A DNA stretch of 46,404 bases from Candidatus Alistipes intestinigallinarum (GTDB taxonomy: Bacteria > Bacteroidota > Bacteroidia > Bacteroidales > Rikenellaceae): the NCBI GenBank assembly GCA_019115745.1, contig DXDA01000057.1, forward strand, positions 1 through 46,404, read 5' to 3'. The notes below the pieces were generated by a model that worked only from the letters and a program-made list of their open reading frames with translations, was not told where the DNA came from and made no database searches. This document shows, one piece after another, positions 24,750-33,093 of this stretch (its first letter is position 1; each line of letters opens with the position of its first letter). A program made the translations under genes and the position numbers.

Positions 24750-26033
24750 ATGAAACATCCAGACTGGAGCTATCGGGCCGTGATTTATGAGATGAACGTG
24801 CGTCAGTTGACGCCGGAGGGGAGGTTTCGGGCTGCGGCATCGAGACTGCCGTTCCTGAAGGAGCTGGGGATCGATGCGGTGTGGCTGATGCCGGTCTATC
24901 CGATCGGAGAGGAGTCGCGCAAGGGGACGCTCGGGTCCTACTATTCGATCCGGGACTACTGCGCGGTGAATCCCGAGATGGGGACGATGTCGGATTTCGA
25001 CGCCTTCGTGTCGGAGGCACACCGCCTGGGGATGAAGGTGTTGCTGGACTGGGTTGCGAACCATACGTCGCGGGATGCGCGGTGGCTTTCGGAGAAGCCT
25101 GCGGCGTGGTACGAACGGGATGCCTCGGGAGTTGCGGCGGTGCCGTGGGACTGGACCGACACGGCGAAACTCAACTACGGCGAACACGCCGTGTGGGAGG
25201 GTCAGGCGGAGGCCATGGCGTTCTGGGTCCGCGACCACGGTGTCGACGGTTTCCGGTGCGACATGGCGATGCTGGTTCCCGTTGCGTTCTGGAACGAGAC
25301 GGCCCGGCGGCTTCGAGCCTTGAAACCGGACCTGTACTTGCTTGCCGAGGCCGAGGAGACGAACCTCTTCGACGAGGGGGCCTTCGATGCGTGCTATGCG
25401 TGGGAGATGCACCACCTGCTGAACGATGTGGCGCAGCAGCGGACCCGGGTGACCTCCCTGCGCGACTACCTGTACGCCGACCGGGATCGTTATCCGGAGT
25501 GGGCGCAGCGCCTGACGTTCACGTCGAACCACGACGAGAACTCGTGGAACGGTACGGATTTCACCCGCATGGGAGCCGCCCGGGAAATCATGACGCTCTT
25601 TACGTTTGTGGTGCCGCGGGCCCTTCCGCTGATCTATACGGGTCAGGAGGTGGGTTACGACCATTCGTTTTCGTTTTTCGACCGGGATCCGATCCCGTCG
25701 GAACGCTACCATGTAAACGAGTACACGCATTTTTACCGTCGCTTGTCGGAGCTGCGGCACAACCACGCGGCGCTGGCGTCCGGGGGGCGTGGCGGGGTGC
25801 TGACCGAGATCCGGAACAACGCCGAGGATTGCCTGATGATCCTGGTCCGGGAGGATTCCGGCGACCGGGTGATCGCGGTGATGAACCTCTCGCCGTACAC
25901 GATTCAGTGCGATTACTATACGGGCATCTATGCGGGGATGTATACGGATGCCTTTACGGGCTGTTCGTACGAATTCCGGGGACGAGTCGAGGAGGTCATG
26001 GCTCCGTGGAGTTACCGTTTGCTGATAAAATAG
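24750..26033 (+). CDS. Cytoplasmic GH13-family alpha-glucan enzyme (alpha-amylase-like)
   Basis: The 427-residue protein has all GH13 regions: region I DWVANHTS, region II GFRCDMA with nucleophile Asp171, region III LLAEAEE with acid/base Glu200, and region IV TSNHDEN with Asp262. A short C-terminal beta domain follows. There is no signal peptide, so it acts in the cytoplasm, for example on glycogen or imported maltodextrin; specificity (amylase, glucosidase, transferase) cannot be read from the sequence. The ATG at 24750 was chosen over a TTG at 24732. No sus-type genes are adjacent. Confidence 0.93.
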   Translation: MKHPDWSYRAVIYEMNVRQLTPEGRFRAAASRLPFLKELGIDAVWLMPVYPIGEESRKGTLGSYYSIRDYCAVNPEMGTMSDFDAFVSEAHRLGMKVLLDWVANHTSRDARWLSEKPAAWYERDASGVAAVPWDWTDTAKLNYGEHAVWEGQAEAMAFWVRDHGVDGFRCDMAMLVPVAFWNETARRLRALKPDLYLLAEAEETNLFDEGAFDACYAWEMHHLLNDVAQQRTRVTSLRDYLYADRDRYPEWAQRLTFTSNHDENSWNGTDFTRMGAAREIMTLFTFVVPRALPLIYTGQEVGYDHSFSFFDRDPIPSERYHVNEYTHFYRRLSELRHNHAALASGGRGGVLTEIRNNAEDCLMILVREDSGDRVIAVMNLSPYTIQCDYYTGIYAGMYTDAFTGCSYEFRGRVEEVMAPWSYRLLIK

Positions 26034-26066
26034 GGAAAGGGGGATACAATTGCGGGAAATTTTTTC

Positions 26067-26074
26067 TATTTTTG
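26067..26074 (+). promoter_or_regulatory. -7 box of the outer-membrane protein gene
   Basis: TATTTTTG matches TAnnTTTG; the leader would be about 65 bases. No -33 at normal spacing. Confidence 0.6.
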
Positions 26075-26144
26075 CGCTGGAACAGGATTGCAGTCAGATC
26101 ATTGCGAGCCGTCCGCGTTGCGAGAAACCCCAACTAAATTTTAT

Positions 26145-26942
26145 ATGCGTATGAAGAAACTTTGCTTTTTGCTGGGTCTGTTGCTGGCAGCCGCCGGTGT
26201 CCGGGCCCAGGAACAGGACGATACGGCCCGTCGGCTGGATTCGTTGCAGCGTGTTGTGACCGAGTTGACGTCGAATGTCCAGACGCTCGAACAGGAGGAT
26301 CTGAACCAGGCGATCTGGAAGGACCGTGCGAAGTATTTCAACATCGGTTACGTGAACCAGACGATGACGGACAAGACCTTCGGCGGGGAGCTGAAGAGTG
26401 ATTTCGGCGTTTCGTTGAGCAGCGGTAAGACCTACTATCTGCACAAGAAGCCGCTGCTGGGGATGATCAAGTTCGGTCTGGACTTCACGTGGCTGGATAT
26501 CAACTATGCGAAATCCACGCTGGAGGGCTTCGACGGCGAGGTTGGCGAGACCTATACGTCGGACATGCACCAGGCGGAGATCGGTATGCAGGTAGGTCCG
26601 TCGGTGACGATCAACCCGGTTCATCACCTGAAGGTGGGCGGTTATTTCCGGGTTACGCCCTCCTATTCGATGCTGTACATGGACGACACGTTCCATCATC
26701 ATTACGTGACGATGCTGAATGCGGGCTGCATGGTTGCCTGGAAGGTGATTTCGCTGGGAGTCGAGTGGCGCTGGGGCTCGGCGACGTACGACGGTCTGAC
26801 GTTCGACGAGTCGGCCTTTGATGATGAATCCTTCGGCGATGAGGGGGATCCCTCGATGGGCGATGTGATGGACAAGCTCTCGGCTCCGGAGCGCAAGCTC
26901 AAGACCAGCTCGGTGCGCTTCTACCTGGGTTTCCGCTTCTGA
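26145..26942 (+). CDS. Predicted outer-membrane beta-barrel protein
   Basis: The 265-residue product has a signal peptide (MRMKKLCFLLGLLLAAAGVRA, cut near residue 21), then a helical heptad-like stretch (LDSLQRVVTELTSNVQTLEQ, about 30-50) and about ten amphipathic strands. The final SSVRFYLGFRF ends in Phe, as outer-membrane barrels do. An acidic loop with many Asp and Glu lies near residues 225-245. I do not recognise a specific family; it resembles Bacteroidetes PorT/OmpW-like barrels in layout only. The ATG at 26151 is an alternative start. A strong terminator follows. Confidence 0.75.
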   Translation: MRMKKLCFLLGLLLAAAGVRAQEQDDTARRLDSLQRVVTELTSNVQTLEQEDLNQAIWKDRAKYFNIGYVNQTMTDKTFGGELKSDFGVSLSSGKTYYLHKKPLLGMIKFGLDFTWLDINYAKSTLEGFDGEVGETYTSDMHQAEIGMQVGPSVTINPVHHLKVGGYFRVTPSYSMLYMDDTFHHHYVTMLNAGCMVAWKVISLGVEWRWGSATYDGLTFDESAFDDESFGDEGDPSMGDVMDKLSAPERKLKTSSVRFYLGFRF

Positions 26943-26968
26943 CGAAGCGCCGGATGCGAAACGATCGA

Positions 26969-26999
26969 ACGGCCTGCAGATTCTGCGGGCCGTTTTTTT
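26969..26999 (+). terminator. Terminator of the outer-membrane protein gene
   Basis: ACGGCCTGCAG pairs with CTGCGGGCCGT (11 bp, one G-T) around the loop ATT, followed by seven T. Confidence 0.93.
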
Positions 27000-27066
27000 G
27001 TGTGGGGGGGGGAGGGACCCGTTGCGGCAGTTTTTCCTGCGGCCGGGCATTCGACCCCGATTCGGG

Positions 27067-27097
27067 GTTGCAGCGAGCGGATATTTTCCTATCTTTG
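27067..27097 (+). promoter_or_regulatory. Promoter of the TPM/lemA/eamA operon
   Basis: GTTG at 27067-27070, 19 bases, TATCTTTG at 27090-27097. The ATG at 27114 is 16 bases further on. Confidence 0.75.
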
Positions 27098-27113
27098 TCC
27101 CGACGTTACGGAT

Positions 27114-28022
27114 ATGAAACGAATTTTTCCACTCATCCTGCTGCTGGTTGCGGTGCTCGGCACGGCGACGGCGCGCACCTATCGTGTCGGGGAGATCCCC
27201 AACGTGCAGTTGCGGGACGCCCGGCGCTATGTGTCGAATCCCGACGGCATTCTCTCCGCGGAGGCGACCTGGCGGATCGATTCGATCTGCGGTTCGCTGC
27301 GGGAACGGGGGCTGGCACAGGTTGCGGTGGTTGCCGTGGATGAGATTGCGGGCGATGATACCTTTTCGTTTGCGATCGAACTCTTCCGGTCGTGGGGCGT
27401 GGGCTCGTCGCGGAGCGACAACGGACTGGGCGTGCTGCTGGTGAAGAATCGGCGCGAGATCCGCTTCGTCACCGGCCGGGGCCTGGAGGGGATCCTTCCC
27501 GACGCCCTGTGCAAACGGATCCAGACCCAGCGGATGCTGCCCTTCTTCCGCCTGGAGGAGTACAGCACGGGCATGGTCGCGGGCATCGAGGCTGCGGCGA
27601 CGGTGCTCGAAGGGGGCGATCCGGACCTGGAGAAAGAGTCGCGGAGCTATATCACCTGGTGGGATATCCTGATTATCCTCGGGACGATCTTCGTGATCTA
27701 CCCGTTGGGCGTGCGCCTGATCCACCATTACGTGCGGCTGCGCTGCCCGAATTGCGGGAAACGGAAACTGGACCAGGTATCCCGGGAGGTCGTGGGCGTG
27801 ACGCCGGAGTACCGCATCGAGGAGTGCGAATTCCACTGCTCGCATTGCGGCAATCGTTTCCGGCGACGTTTCCGGGTTTCGCGGGATCGTTTCAACGGCC
27901 CGGGCGGAGGCGGCATGATCTTCGGGGGCGGTTTTGGCGGCGGTTTCGGTGGCGGCGGCTCGATCGGTGGCGGCTTTGGGGGCGGTTCGTTCGGCGGCGG
28001 CGGAGCGGGCTCGCGGTGGTGA
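27114..28022 (+). CDS. TPM-domain membrane protein (YgcG-like)
   Basis: The 302-residue protein has a signal peptide (about residues 1-20), a TPM domain (about 30-165; DARRYVSNPDGILS and GLGVLLVKNRREIRFVTGRG are typical) and a transmembrane helix near 183-205. Next come a cytoplasmic or loop zinc ribbon (CPNCGK and CSHCGN) and a Gly-rich tail with many GGG runs. TPM proteins are linked to membrane-protein quality control and photosystem repair in other organisms. Neighbouring TPM and lemA genes are a recurrent pair; lemA follows after 60 bases. Confidence 0.88.
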   Translation: MKRIFPLILLLVAVLGTATARTYRVGEIPNVQLRDARRYVSNPDGILSAEATWRIDSICGSLRERGLAQVAVVAVDEIAGDDTFSFAIELFRSWGVGSSRSDNGLGVLLVKNRREIRFVTGRGLEGILPDALCKRIQTQRMLPFFRLEEYSTGMVAGIEAAATVLEGGDPDLEKESRSYITWWDILIILGTIFVIYPLGVRLIHHYVRLRCPNCGKRKLDQVSREVVGVTPEYRIEECEFHCSHCGNRFRRRFRVSRDRFNGPGGGGMIFGGGFGGGFGGGGSIGGGFGGGSFGGGGAGSRW

Positions 28023-28082
28023 TTCCGGAGGCCGGATCCGGGAACAGGATGTACATAACCAATAAATGTCAAGGATAGAACG

Positions 28083-28658
28083 ATGAAAAAATGGATTTGG
28101 ATCGGCGTGGTTGCCGTTGTTGCGATTTTCTTTTATGCGAGCTATAACGGACTGGTCGGCAAGGAGGAGCGAGTGCGGAGCGCGTGGTCGAACGTGGAGA
28201 CGCAGTACCAGCGGCGTGCGGACCTGATCCCGAATCTGGTGAATACGGTCAAGGGCTACGCGGCCCACGAGTCGCAGACGCTTCAGGAGGTGACCGAAGC
28301 CCGGACGCGGGCGACGTCGATCAACCTTTCGGCCGAGGATCTGACTCCGGAGCGGCTGGCCGAATACCAGCAGGCGCAGGCGGGGGTCCGTTCGGCACTT
28401 GGGCGCCTGATCGCCGTGGCGGAGAACTATCCGGACCTGAAGGCGAACCAGAATTTCCTGGAGTTGCAGGCACAGCTCGAAGGGACGGAGAACCGGATCA
28501 CGGTGGCGCGTCAGGACTTCAACGGAGCGGCCGAAGCGTATAACCGGACGGTGCGCCGTTTCCCGACGAATCTGGTGGCGGGGTTGTTCGGCTTCGAGCG
28601 CAAACCCTATTTCGAGGCAGCGGAGGGCAGCGAAACCGCTCCGCAGGTAGCGTTCTGA
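28083..28658 (+). CDS. lemA: LemA family protein
   Basis: The 191-residue protein has an N-terminal transmembrane helix (about residues 4-21) with a short cytoplasmic start, then a helical LemA domain. The domain shows the typical AWSNVETQYQRRADLIPNLV and LQAQLEGTENRITVARQDFN motifs and ends in RRFPTNLVAGLFGF-type sequence. LemA proteins are abundant in Bacteroidetes; their role is poorly defined, though a link with TPM proteins is suggested by repeated co-location. It lies between the TPM gene and an EamA gene whose ATG is one base after its stop. Confidence 0.95.
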   Translation: MKKWIWIGVVAVVAIFFYASYNGLVGKEERVRSAWSNVETQYQRRADLIPNLVNTVKGYAAHESQTLQEVTEARTRATSINLSAEDLTPERLAEYQQAQAGVRSALGRLIAVAENYPDLKANQNFLELQAQLEGTENRITVARQDFNGAAEAYNRTVRRFPTNLVAGLFGFERKPYFEAAEGSETAPQVAF

Positions 28659-28659
28659 G

Positions 28660-29649
28660 ATGCTCTCCGAACGTGCGCGCGGCTACGTCCTGGGGGCGGT
28701 GGCCGCAGCCAGCTACGGACTGAATCCGCTGTTTGCCCTGCCGCTTTACGGAGCGGGTCTGGGGCCCGATTCGGTGCTGTTCTACCGTTATGTGCTGGCG
28801 ATTGTGATGCTTGGGGCGCTGATGCTTGTGCGGAGGCAGTCGTTCGCCCTGTCGCGGCATGACATCGTGCCGCTGGCCGTCATGGGAATCCTCTTTTCGG
28901 CCTCGTCGCTGACGCTCTTCGAGAGCTACAACTTCATGGATGCCGGGATCGCCTCGACGCTGCTGTTCGTCTATCCGGTGATGGTGGCGGTGATCATGGC
29001 GGCGTTTTTCCACGAGCGGGTGACCTTCTCGACGGTCTTCTCGATCGTGCTGGCCTGTACGGGCATTTCGCTGCTCTACAAGGGCGGCGACGGCTCGACG
29101 CTCAGCCTGACGGGTGTTCTGCTGGTCTTCCTCTCCTCGCTGCTCTACGCAATCTATATCGTGGGGATCAACCGCTCGTCGCTGAAGAACCTCTCGACCG
29201 AGAAACTGACCTTCTACTGCCTGCTCTTCGGTTCGCTGCTCTATGTCGCCCGGCTGCGGGGCGGTGTCGACCTGCAGATGATCCCGACCCCGGCCCTGTG
29301 GATCAATGCCATCTCGCTGGCGCTGTTTCCGACGATCATCTCGCTGGTGACGATGGCCGGTGCAATCCGCCGCATCGGGTCGACGCCGACGGCGATCCTC
29401 GGGGCGCTGGAGCCCGTTACGGCGCTCTTTTTCGGGGTTGTGGTCTTCGGCGAAGCCTTTACGCTGCGGATCGGCACGGGGGTCCTGCTGATTCTTGTGG
29501 CCGTGACGCTGATCATTGCGGGTCAGTCGCTGCATGTTCCGAATACGGTGACCCACCTGGCGCATTGGATGCGTCGCCCGCGATTGCCGCGCTGGGCGAT
29601 ACGCTGGGCGCACCGGCTGCCGCTTCCGCGCCTGCACCATCGCCGTTGA
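28660..29649 (+). CDS. EamA/DMT-family membrane transporter
   Basis: The 329-residue protein has about ten transmembrane helices in two EamA repeats and a basic C-terminal tail (about residues 295-329, rich in Arg, Pro and His). YGLNPLFALPLYGAG and ILGALEPVTALFFGVVVFGE are typical DMT segments. It is a different paralogue from the one at 1011-1892, with little similarity beyond family features. Substrate unknown. It starts 1 base after the lemA stop, so is translated from the same mRNA, and ends before a terminator. Confidence 0.9.
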   Translation: MLSERARGYVLGAVAAASYGLNPLFALPLYGAGLGPDSVLFYRYVLAIVMLGALMLVRRQSFALSRHDIVPLAVMGILFSASSLTLFESYNFMDAGIASTLLFVYPVMVAVIMAAFFHERVTFSTVFSIVLACTGISLLYKGGDGSTLSLTGVLLVFLSSLLYAIYIVGINRSSLKNLSTEKLTFYCLLFGSLLYVARLRGGVDLQMIPTPALWINAISLALFPTIISLVTMAGAIRRIGSTPTAILGALEPVTALFFGVVVFGEAFTLRIGTGVLLILVAVTLIIAGQSLHVPNTVTHLAHWMRRPRLPRWAIRWAHRLPLPRLHHRR

Positions 29650-29675
29650 AGCGATCCGGCCTGCTGAAACAGGAC

Positions 29676-29713
29676 GGCCGCCGGGAATCGATCCCGACGG
29701 CCGCCTTCTTTTT
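29676..29713 (+). terminator. Terminator of the TPM/lemA/eamA operon
   Basis: GGCCGCCGGGA pairs with TCCCGACGGCC (one mismatch) around ATCGA, then GCC and TTCTTTTT. Confidence 0.8.
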
Positions 29714-29726
29714 CGGAGGAAGGAGG

Positions 29727-32096
29727 CTACAGACGCTTCTTCTCCTCTTCGGACCCGGCCTCGACGGAACGCTTTTGGAAGGCCTTGCCGCTCTTGAAGT
29801 TCCAGGTCGCGCCGAACCGGAACTGAATGGTGTCCCAGGCCTGGCGGATGCGGACCGTGCGGACGAAACCGTCGCCTGAGGCTCCGACCTGCTGCCCGCG
29901 GTCGAGGATGTTGCGGACGGAGAAGGAGAGGACGAACCGGTCGTCGAAACGCTTCTTGATCCCGGCCTGGAGGAAGTGGTTGGGCAGGATCCAGATGTTC
30001 CCCAGATCGATGCGGCTCTGGTAGGAGTAGGAGCAGTCGATGAAGAACTTGGCCGGGAGGTTGAAGGTGTTCGAGACGTTGACGAATCCCCAGTTGAAAT
30101 ATTGCTGGGCACCGTGCTGTTCGATGCGCTGCCCGCGGCGCATGTAGGTTGCGTTGACATTCATCTGCCACCACTTCGTCGGTTGGAAGGGGAGGTTTGC
30201 CGAGGCGTAGTAGCTGGTCGTTGCGTCGAAGTTGACCCAGTTGATGCAGAGCATGTCGGGGTCGTCGGGATCGGCGAGCATGGTCTGCTGAATCTCGCCG
30301 TCGACGATCTGCACGCCACCCGTGAGGGTGTACTTGTGAGCGAGGACGACGGTGAGGCTCAGGTCGTTCTGGAAGGCGGGGTCGAGCGAGGGGTTTCCGG
30401 TCTGATAGGTGTAGTCGGAGATCTGCGACCGCTGGGGGTTGAGGCACCAGAAACGCGGGCGCTCGATCGTGCGGGCGTACTGGAGGATCATCGAATAACC
30501 CTTCTCCTGCGAGATGGCGTAGGAGAGGTTGGCATTGGGGAAGAGCGAGAAGTAGTCCTGGCGGACGTCTCCGCTCTTGCCGTGGGTGTGGGTGTACTCG
30601 CCGCGCAGGCCGGCCACGAGGCTCCAGCGTCCGAGCTGTGCCGAGGCGATGGCATAGGCTGCGGCGATGTTCTCGGTGTAGTTGACCGTGTAGCTCTGGT
30701 CGTCGTTGCGCAGCCAGGCGTCGGCCTTTCGGTATTCGTAGAGGGCGTTGTTGCGCATGTCGTTGAAGGTGTACTTGGCCCCGGCCTTGAGCGACCAGCG
30801 GGGCGAGAAGTTCTTTTCGAGGGCGAGGGTTGCCGTGGCGACGTCGTAGAGGCTCGTGGCGGCGTCGCGGTAGACGGAGTCGATGTCGGCGGCTCCGGGC
30901 GCGGTGATGCGGCTTGAGTTGTCGTTTCCGGAGTCGGCGTCGCGGCGGGTGTAGTCGGCCAGGAGCTTGAGGGTCGAGCCGAGGGTGTCTAACTTGTGGA
31001 TGTAGTTGAACGTCACGGTGTAGTTGTTTCCGTAATTGTGGTTGTCGAACCGGCTTCGGGTGTTGGTGGTCAGCCGTTCGTCGCCCAGGTCGGTCGAGGT
31101 GTCGGTGGGTCCCCACGAACCGTTCCGCCAGTATTCGAATTCGGCGCCGACGCTGTTTTTCGCATCGATTTCGAAGACGCTGCCGGCATTGATTCCATAG
31201 TTCCGGTCGTTGTTCGTCGCTTCGGAACGGGCCTTCAGGCTCTTGTCCGCGGAGTTGTAGCTGGTGTTTTCGGTGGAGATCATCTCGTTTTTGCCGAAGT
31301 ATCCCCAGGCCGAGGCGTAGACGTCGAGGCGCCCGGAGTGGAGGTTGATATTGGCCGAGGGGGAGTATGTCCCGGTGTAGCTGCTCTGCGAGGTGTTGAG
31401 GGCGACGGAACCGTTGAGTCCGTTTTCGCGGCGTTTCTTGAGGGTGATGCGGATGATGCCGGCCGAGGAGTCGGCGTCGTAGTCGGCGCCGGTCGTGGGC
31501 ACGACCTCGATTTTCTGAATCTCCTCGGCGCGCAGCGAGCGCAGGTAGGTGAGGAGCTGTTCGTTGTCCATGCGGAGTTCGCGGTCGTTGACGTAGACTT
31601 TCGAGCCGCTTTTTCCGTTGATGGAGATCTTCTCGCCGTCGATCCAGACGCCGGGGGCGTGTTCGAGGAGTTCGATGCCGTCCTTGCCGATGGCGGAGGG
31701 TGCGTTTGCTACGTCGACGACGAACCGGTCGGCCTCGCGGCGCACGAGCTGGGCGGAGACGACGACGTCCTCGATCTGCGTTGCGGAGTTCCGCATGACG
31801 ATATCGCCGAGGTTGTTGTTCTGCTCGACGCGGACGACGCGTTTGACGGGATCGAGCCCGAGGTACTGGATCTGGAGGGTGTATTCGCCGGGCGCGGTCT
31901 TGAGTTCGAACCGGCCTTCGGCGTCGGTAGCCATGCCGACGACCTGCTGGTCGCCTTTGAGGAGGACGACGGTTGCGTATTCGACGGGCTTTCCCTGTTC
32001 GTCGACGACGCGCCCGACAGCGGGGCAGAGTCTTGCGGCCAGCGCCGAGGCGGCGGCCACGGCAAGCGCTACGATCAGGAGTATCCACTTTTTCAT
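29727..32096 (-). CDS. TonB-receptor-like outer-membrane barrel with carboxypeptidase-regulatory domain
   Basis: The 789-residue protein has a signal peptide (residues 1-20), a CarboxypepD_reg-like domain (about 25-105, GRVVDEQGKPVEYATVVLL), a plug-like domain (about 115-220, with IEDVVVSAQ and EIQKIEVVPTTGADYDAD) and a long barrel belonging to the OMP_b-brl_3 type. The barrel ends in FRFGATWNFKSGKAFQKR, then a charged tail. It lacks an SusC-type signature and no SusD gene is adjacent, so it is more likely a peptide, metal or small-ligand receptor or an adhesion barrel than a glycan transporter. The ATG at 32096 starts the signal peptide. Confidence 0.9.
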   Translation of the reverse strand: MKKWILLIVALAVAAASALAARLCPAVGRVVDEQGKPVEYATVVLLKGDQQVVGMATDAEGRFELKTAPGEYTLQIQYLGLDPVKRVVRVEQNNNLGDIVMRNSATQIEDVVVSAQLVRREADRFVVDVANAPSAIGKDGIELLEHAPGVWIDGEKISINGKSGSKVYVNDRELRMDNEQLLTYLRSLRAEEIQKIEVVPTTGADYDADSSAGIIRITLKKRRENGLNGSVALNTSQSSYTGTYSPSANINLHSGRLDVYASAWGYFGKNEMISTENTSYNSADKSLKARSEATNNDRNYGINAGSVFEIDAKNSVGAEFEYWRNGSWGPTDTSTDLGDERLTTNTRSRFDNHNYGNNYTVTFNYIHKLDTLGSTLKLLADYTRRDADSGNDNSSRITAPGAADIDSVYRDAATSLYDVATATLALEKNFSPRWSLKAGAKYTFNDMRNNALYEYRKADAWLRNDDQSYTVNYTENIAAAYAIASAQLGRWSLVAGLRGEYTHTHGKSGDVRQDYFSLFPNANLSYAISQEKGYSMILQYARTIERPRFWCLNPQRSQISDYTYQTGNPSLDPAFQNDLSLTVVLAHKYTLTGGVQIVDGEIQQTMLADPDDPDMLCINWVNFDATTSYYASANLPFQPTKWWQMNVNATYMRRGQRIEQHGAQQYFNWGFVNVSNTFNLPAKFFIDCSYSYQSRIDLGNIWILPNHFLQAGIKKRFDDRFVLSFSVRNILDRGQQVGASGDGFVRTVRIRQAWDTIQFRFGATWNFKSGKAFQKRSVEAGSEEEKKRL

Positions 32097-32141
32097 GCTG
32101 GGACTGGATTTTGGGTTTGTGTGGGTGTTTATTTTACATCG

Positions 32142-32173
32142 CAAAGATATGTAAAAACTTTTGTACTTTGCAA
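32142..32173 (-). promoter_or_regulatory. Promoter of the TonB-receptor-like gene
   Basis: Minus strand: TTG (32173-32171), 21 bases, TATCTTTG (32149-32142), then about 45 bases to the ATG. Confidence 0.65.
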
Positions 32174-32292
32174 TACATAGTACCTAAATTTTTGGAAAAA
32201 GTTTTCGACCTATGTATAAAAAGGGCCGCCGGCGTGAAAATTTTGTTGAAAAATCGCCGCGGGAAGGGGTAGGAAACCCGGGAAATAATGAT

Positions 32293-32300
32293 TAAATTTG
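32293..32300 (+). promoter_or_regulatory. -7 box of the plsC/parE/parC/aroK/murI operon
   Basis: TAAATTTG matches TAnnTTTG. With the start site near 32307, the first usable ATG of the plsC frame is 32362. The bases upstream (32150-32290) are AT-rich and hold no recognisable gene. Confidence 0.6.
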
Positions 32301-32361
32301 CAGATTGGTAGAGCTGTCCGACGATGCTTTGGTGTGTTTGGCGGCTGAAAATGAAGAGCTT

Positions 32362-33090
32362 ATGTTGAGTGCATTGTATTACGTTTTTCTGGTGTTGCTG
32401 TGCACCGTATTCATGATTTTGTCGGCCGTGGCGCTGGTCGTGTGCTACCCGTTCGACCGGGGGCGTCGCACGGTGCACGAACTCTCGCGGATTCTGGTCC
32501 GGATCTTCTTCTTCATCCCGCTGCGCTGGCGGCAGCGGGTCGAGGGTCGGGAGCTGATCGACCGCCGGAAGCAGTACGTGATCGTCATCAACCACAACAC
32601 GGTGATCGACATCCCGACGCTCTACTACATTCCGCTCAACTTCCGGTGGGTCTCGAAGCGCGAGGTCTTCCGGGTTCCGTTCTTCGGTCAGTACCTGGTT
32701 CTTCACGGCGACATCTGCATCGACCGGGGACGTGCCGCCGAGGCGCTGGAGCAGATGGTTCGCAAGGGAAAGATGTGGATCGGACGCGGGGCGTCGATTG
32801 CGATCTTCCCCGAGGGGACGCGCTCGAAGGATGGTGAGATCCACCGCTTCAAGGCGGGGGCCTTCACGCTGGCGCGCGAGGCGGGGGTCGATATTCTCCC
32901 GGTGGTGCTGGACGGCACGCGGACGCTGATCAAGAAAAACCTGCTCTTCAACTGGGGCAACCGGATCACGATCCGGGTTCTGCCTCCGATCCCGGCCGAG
33001 CGGGTTGCGGCGACGGACCCGCATGAACTGATGACGGAGGTGCACGACACGATGTGCGCGGCGCTGGCCGACATCCGGAAGCAACGATAG
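32362..33090 (+). CDS. plsC: 1-acyl-sn-glycerol-3-phosphate acyltransferase
   Basis: The 243-residue membrane enzyme makes phosphatidic acid from lysophosphatidic acid. A hydrophobic helix lies at residues 5-28. The acyltransferase block I, NHNTVID, has His78 and Asp83 (HxxxxD), and FPEGTRS at 149-155 is the block III phosphate-binding motif. PVVLDGTRTLIKK is block IV. The ATG at 32362 was chosen because a frame-compatible TTG at 32305 lies at the predicted transcription start. The parE ATG is 3 bases after its stop. Confidence 0.93.
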   Translation: MLSALYYVFLVLLCTVFMILSAVALVVCYPFDRGRRTVHELSRILVRIFFFIPLRWRQRVEGRELIDRRKQYVIVINHNTVIDIPTLYYIPLNFRWVSKREVFRVPFFGQYLVLHGDICIDRGRAAEALEQMVRKGKMWIGRGASIAIFPEGTRSKDGEIHRFKAGAFTLAREAGVDILPVVLDGTRTLIKKNLLFNWGNRITIRVLPPIPAERVAATDPHELMTEVHDTMCAALADIRKQR

Positions 33091-33093
33091 ACT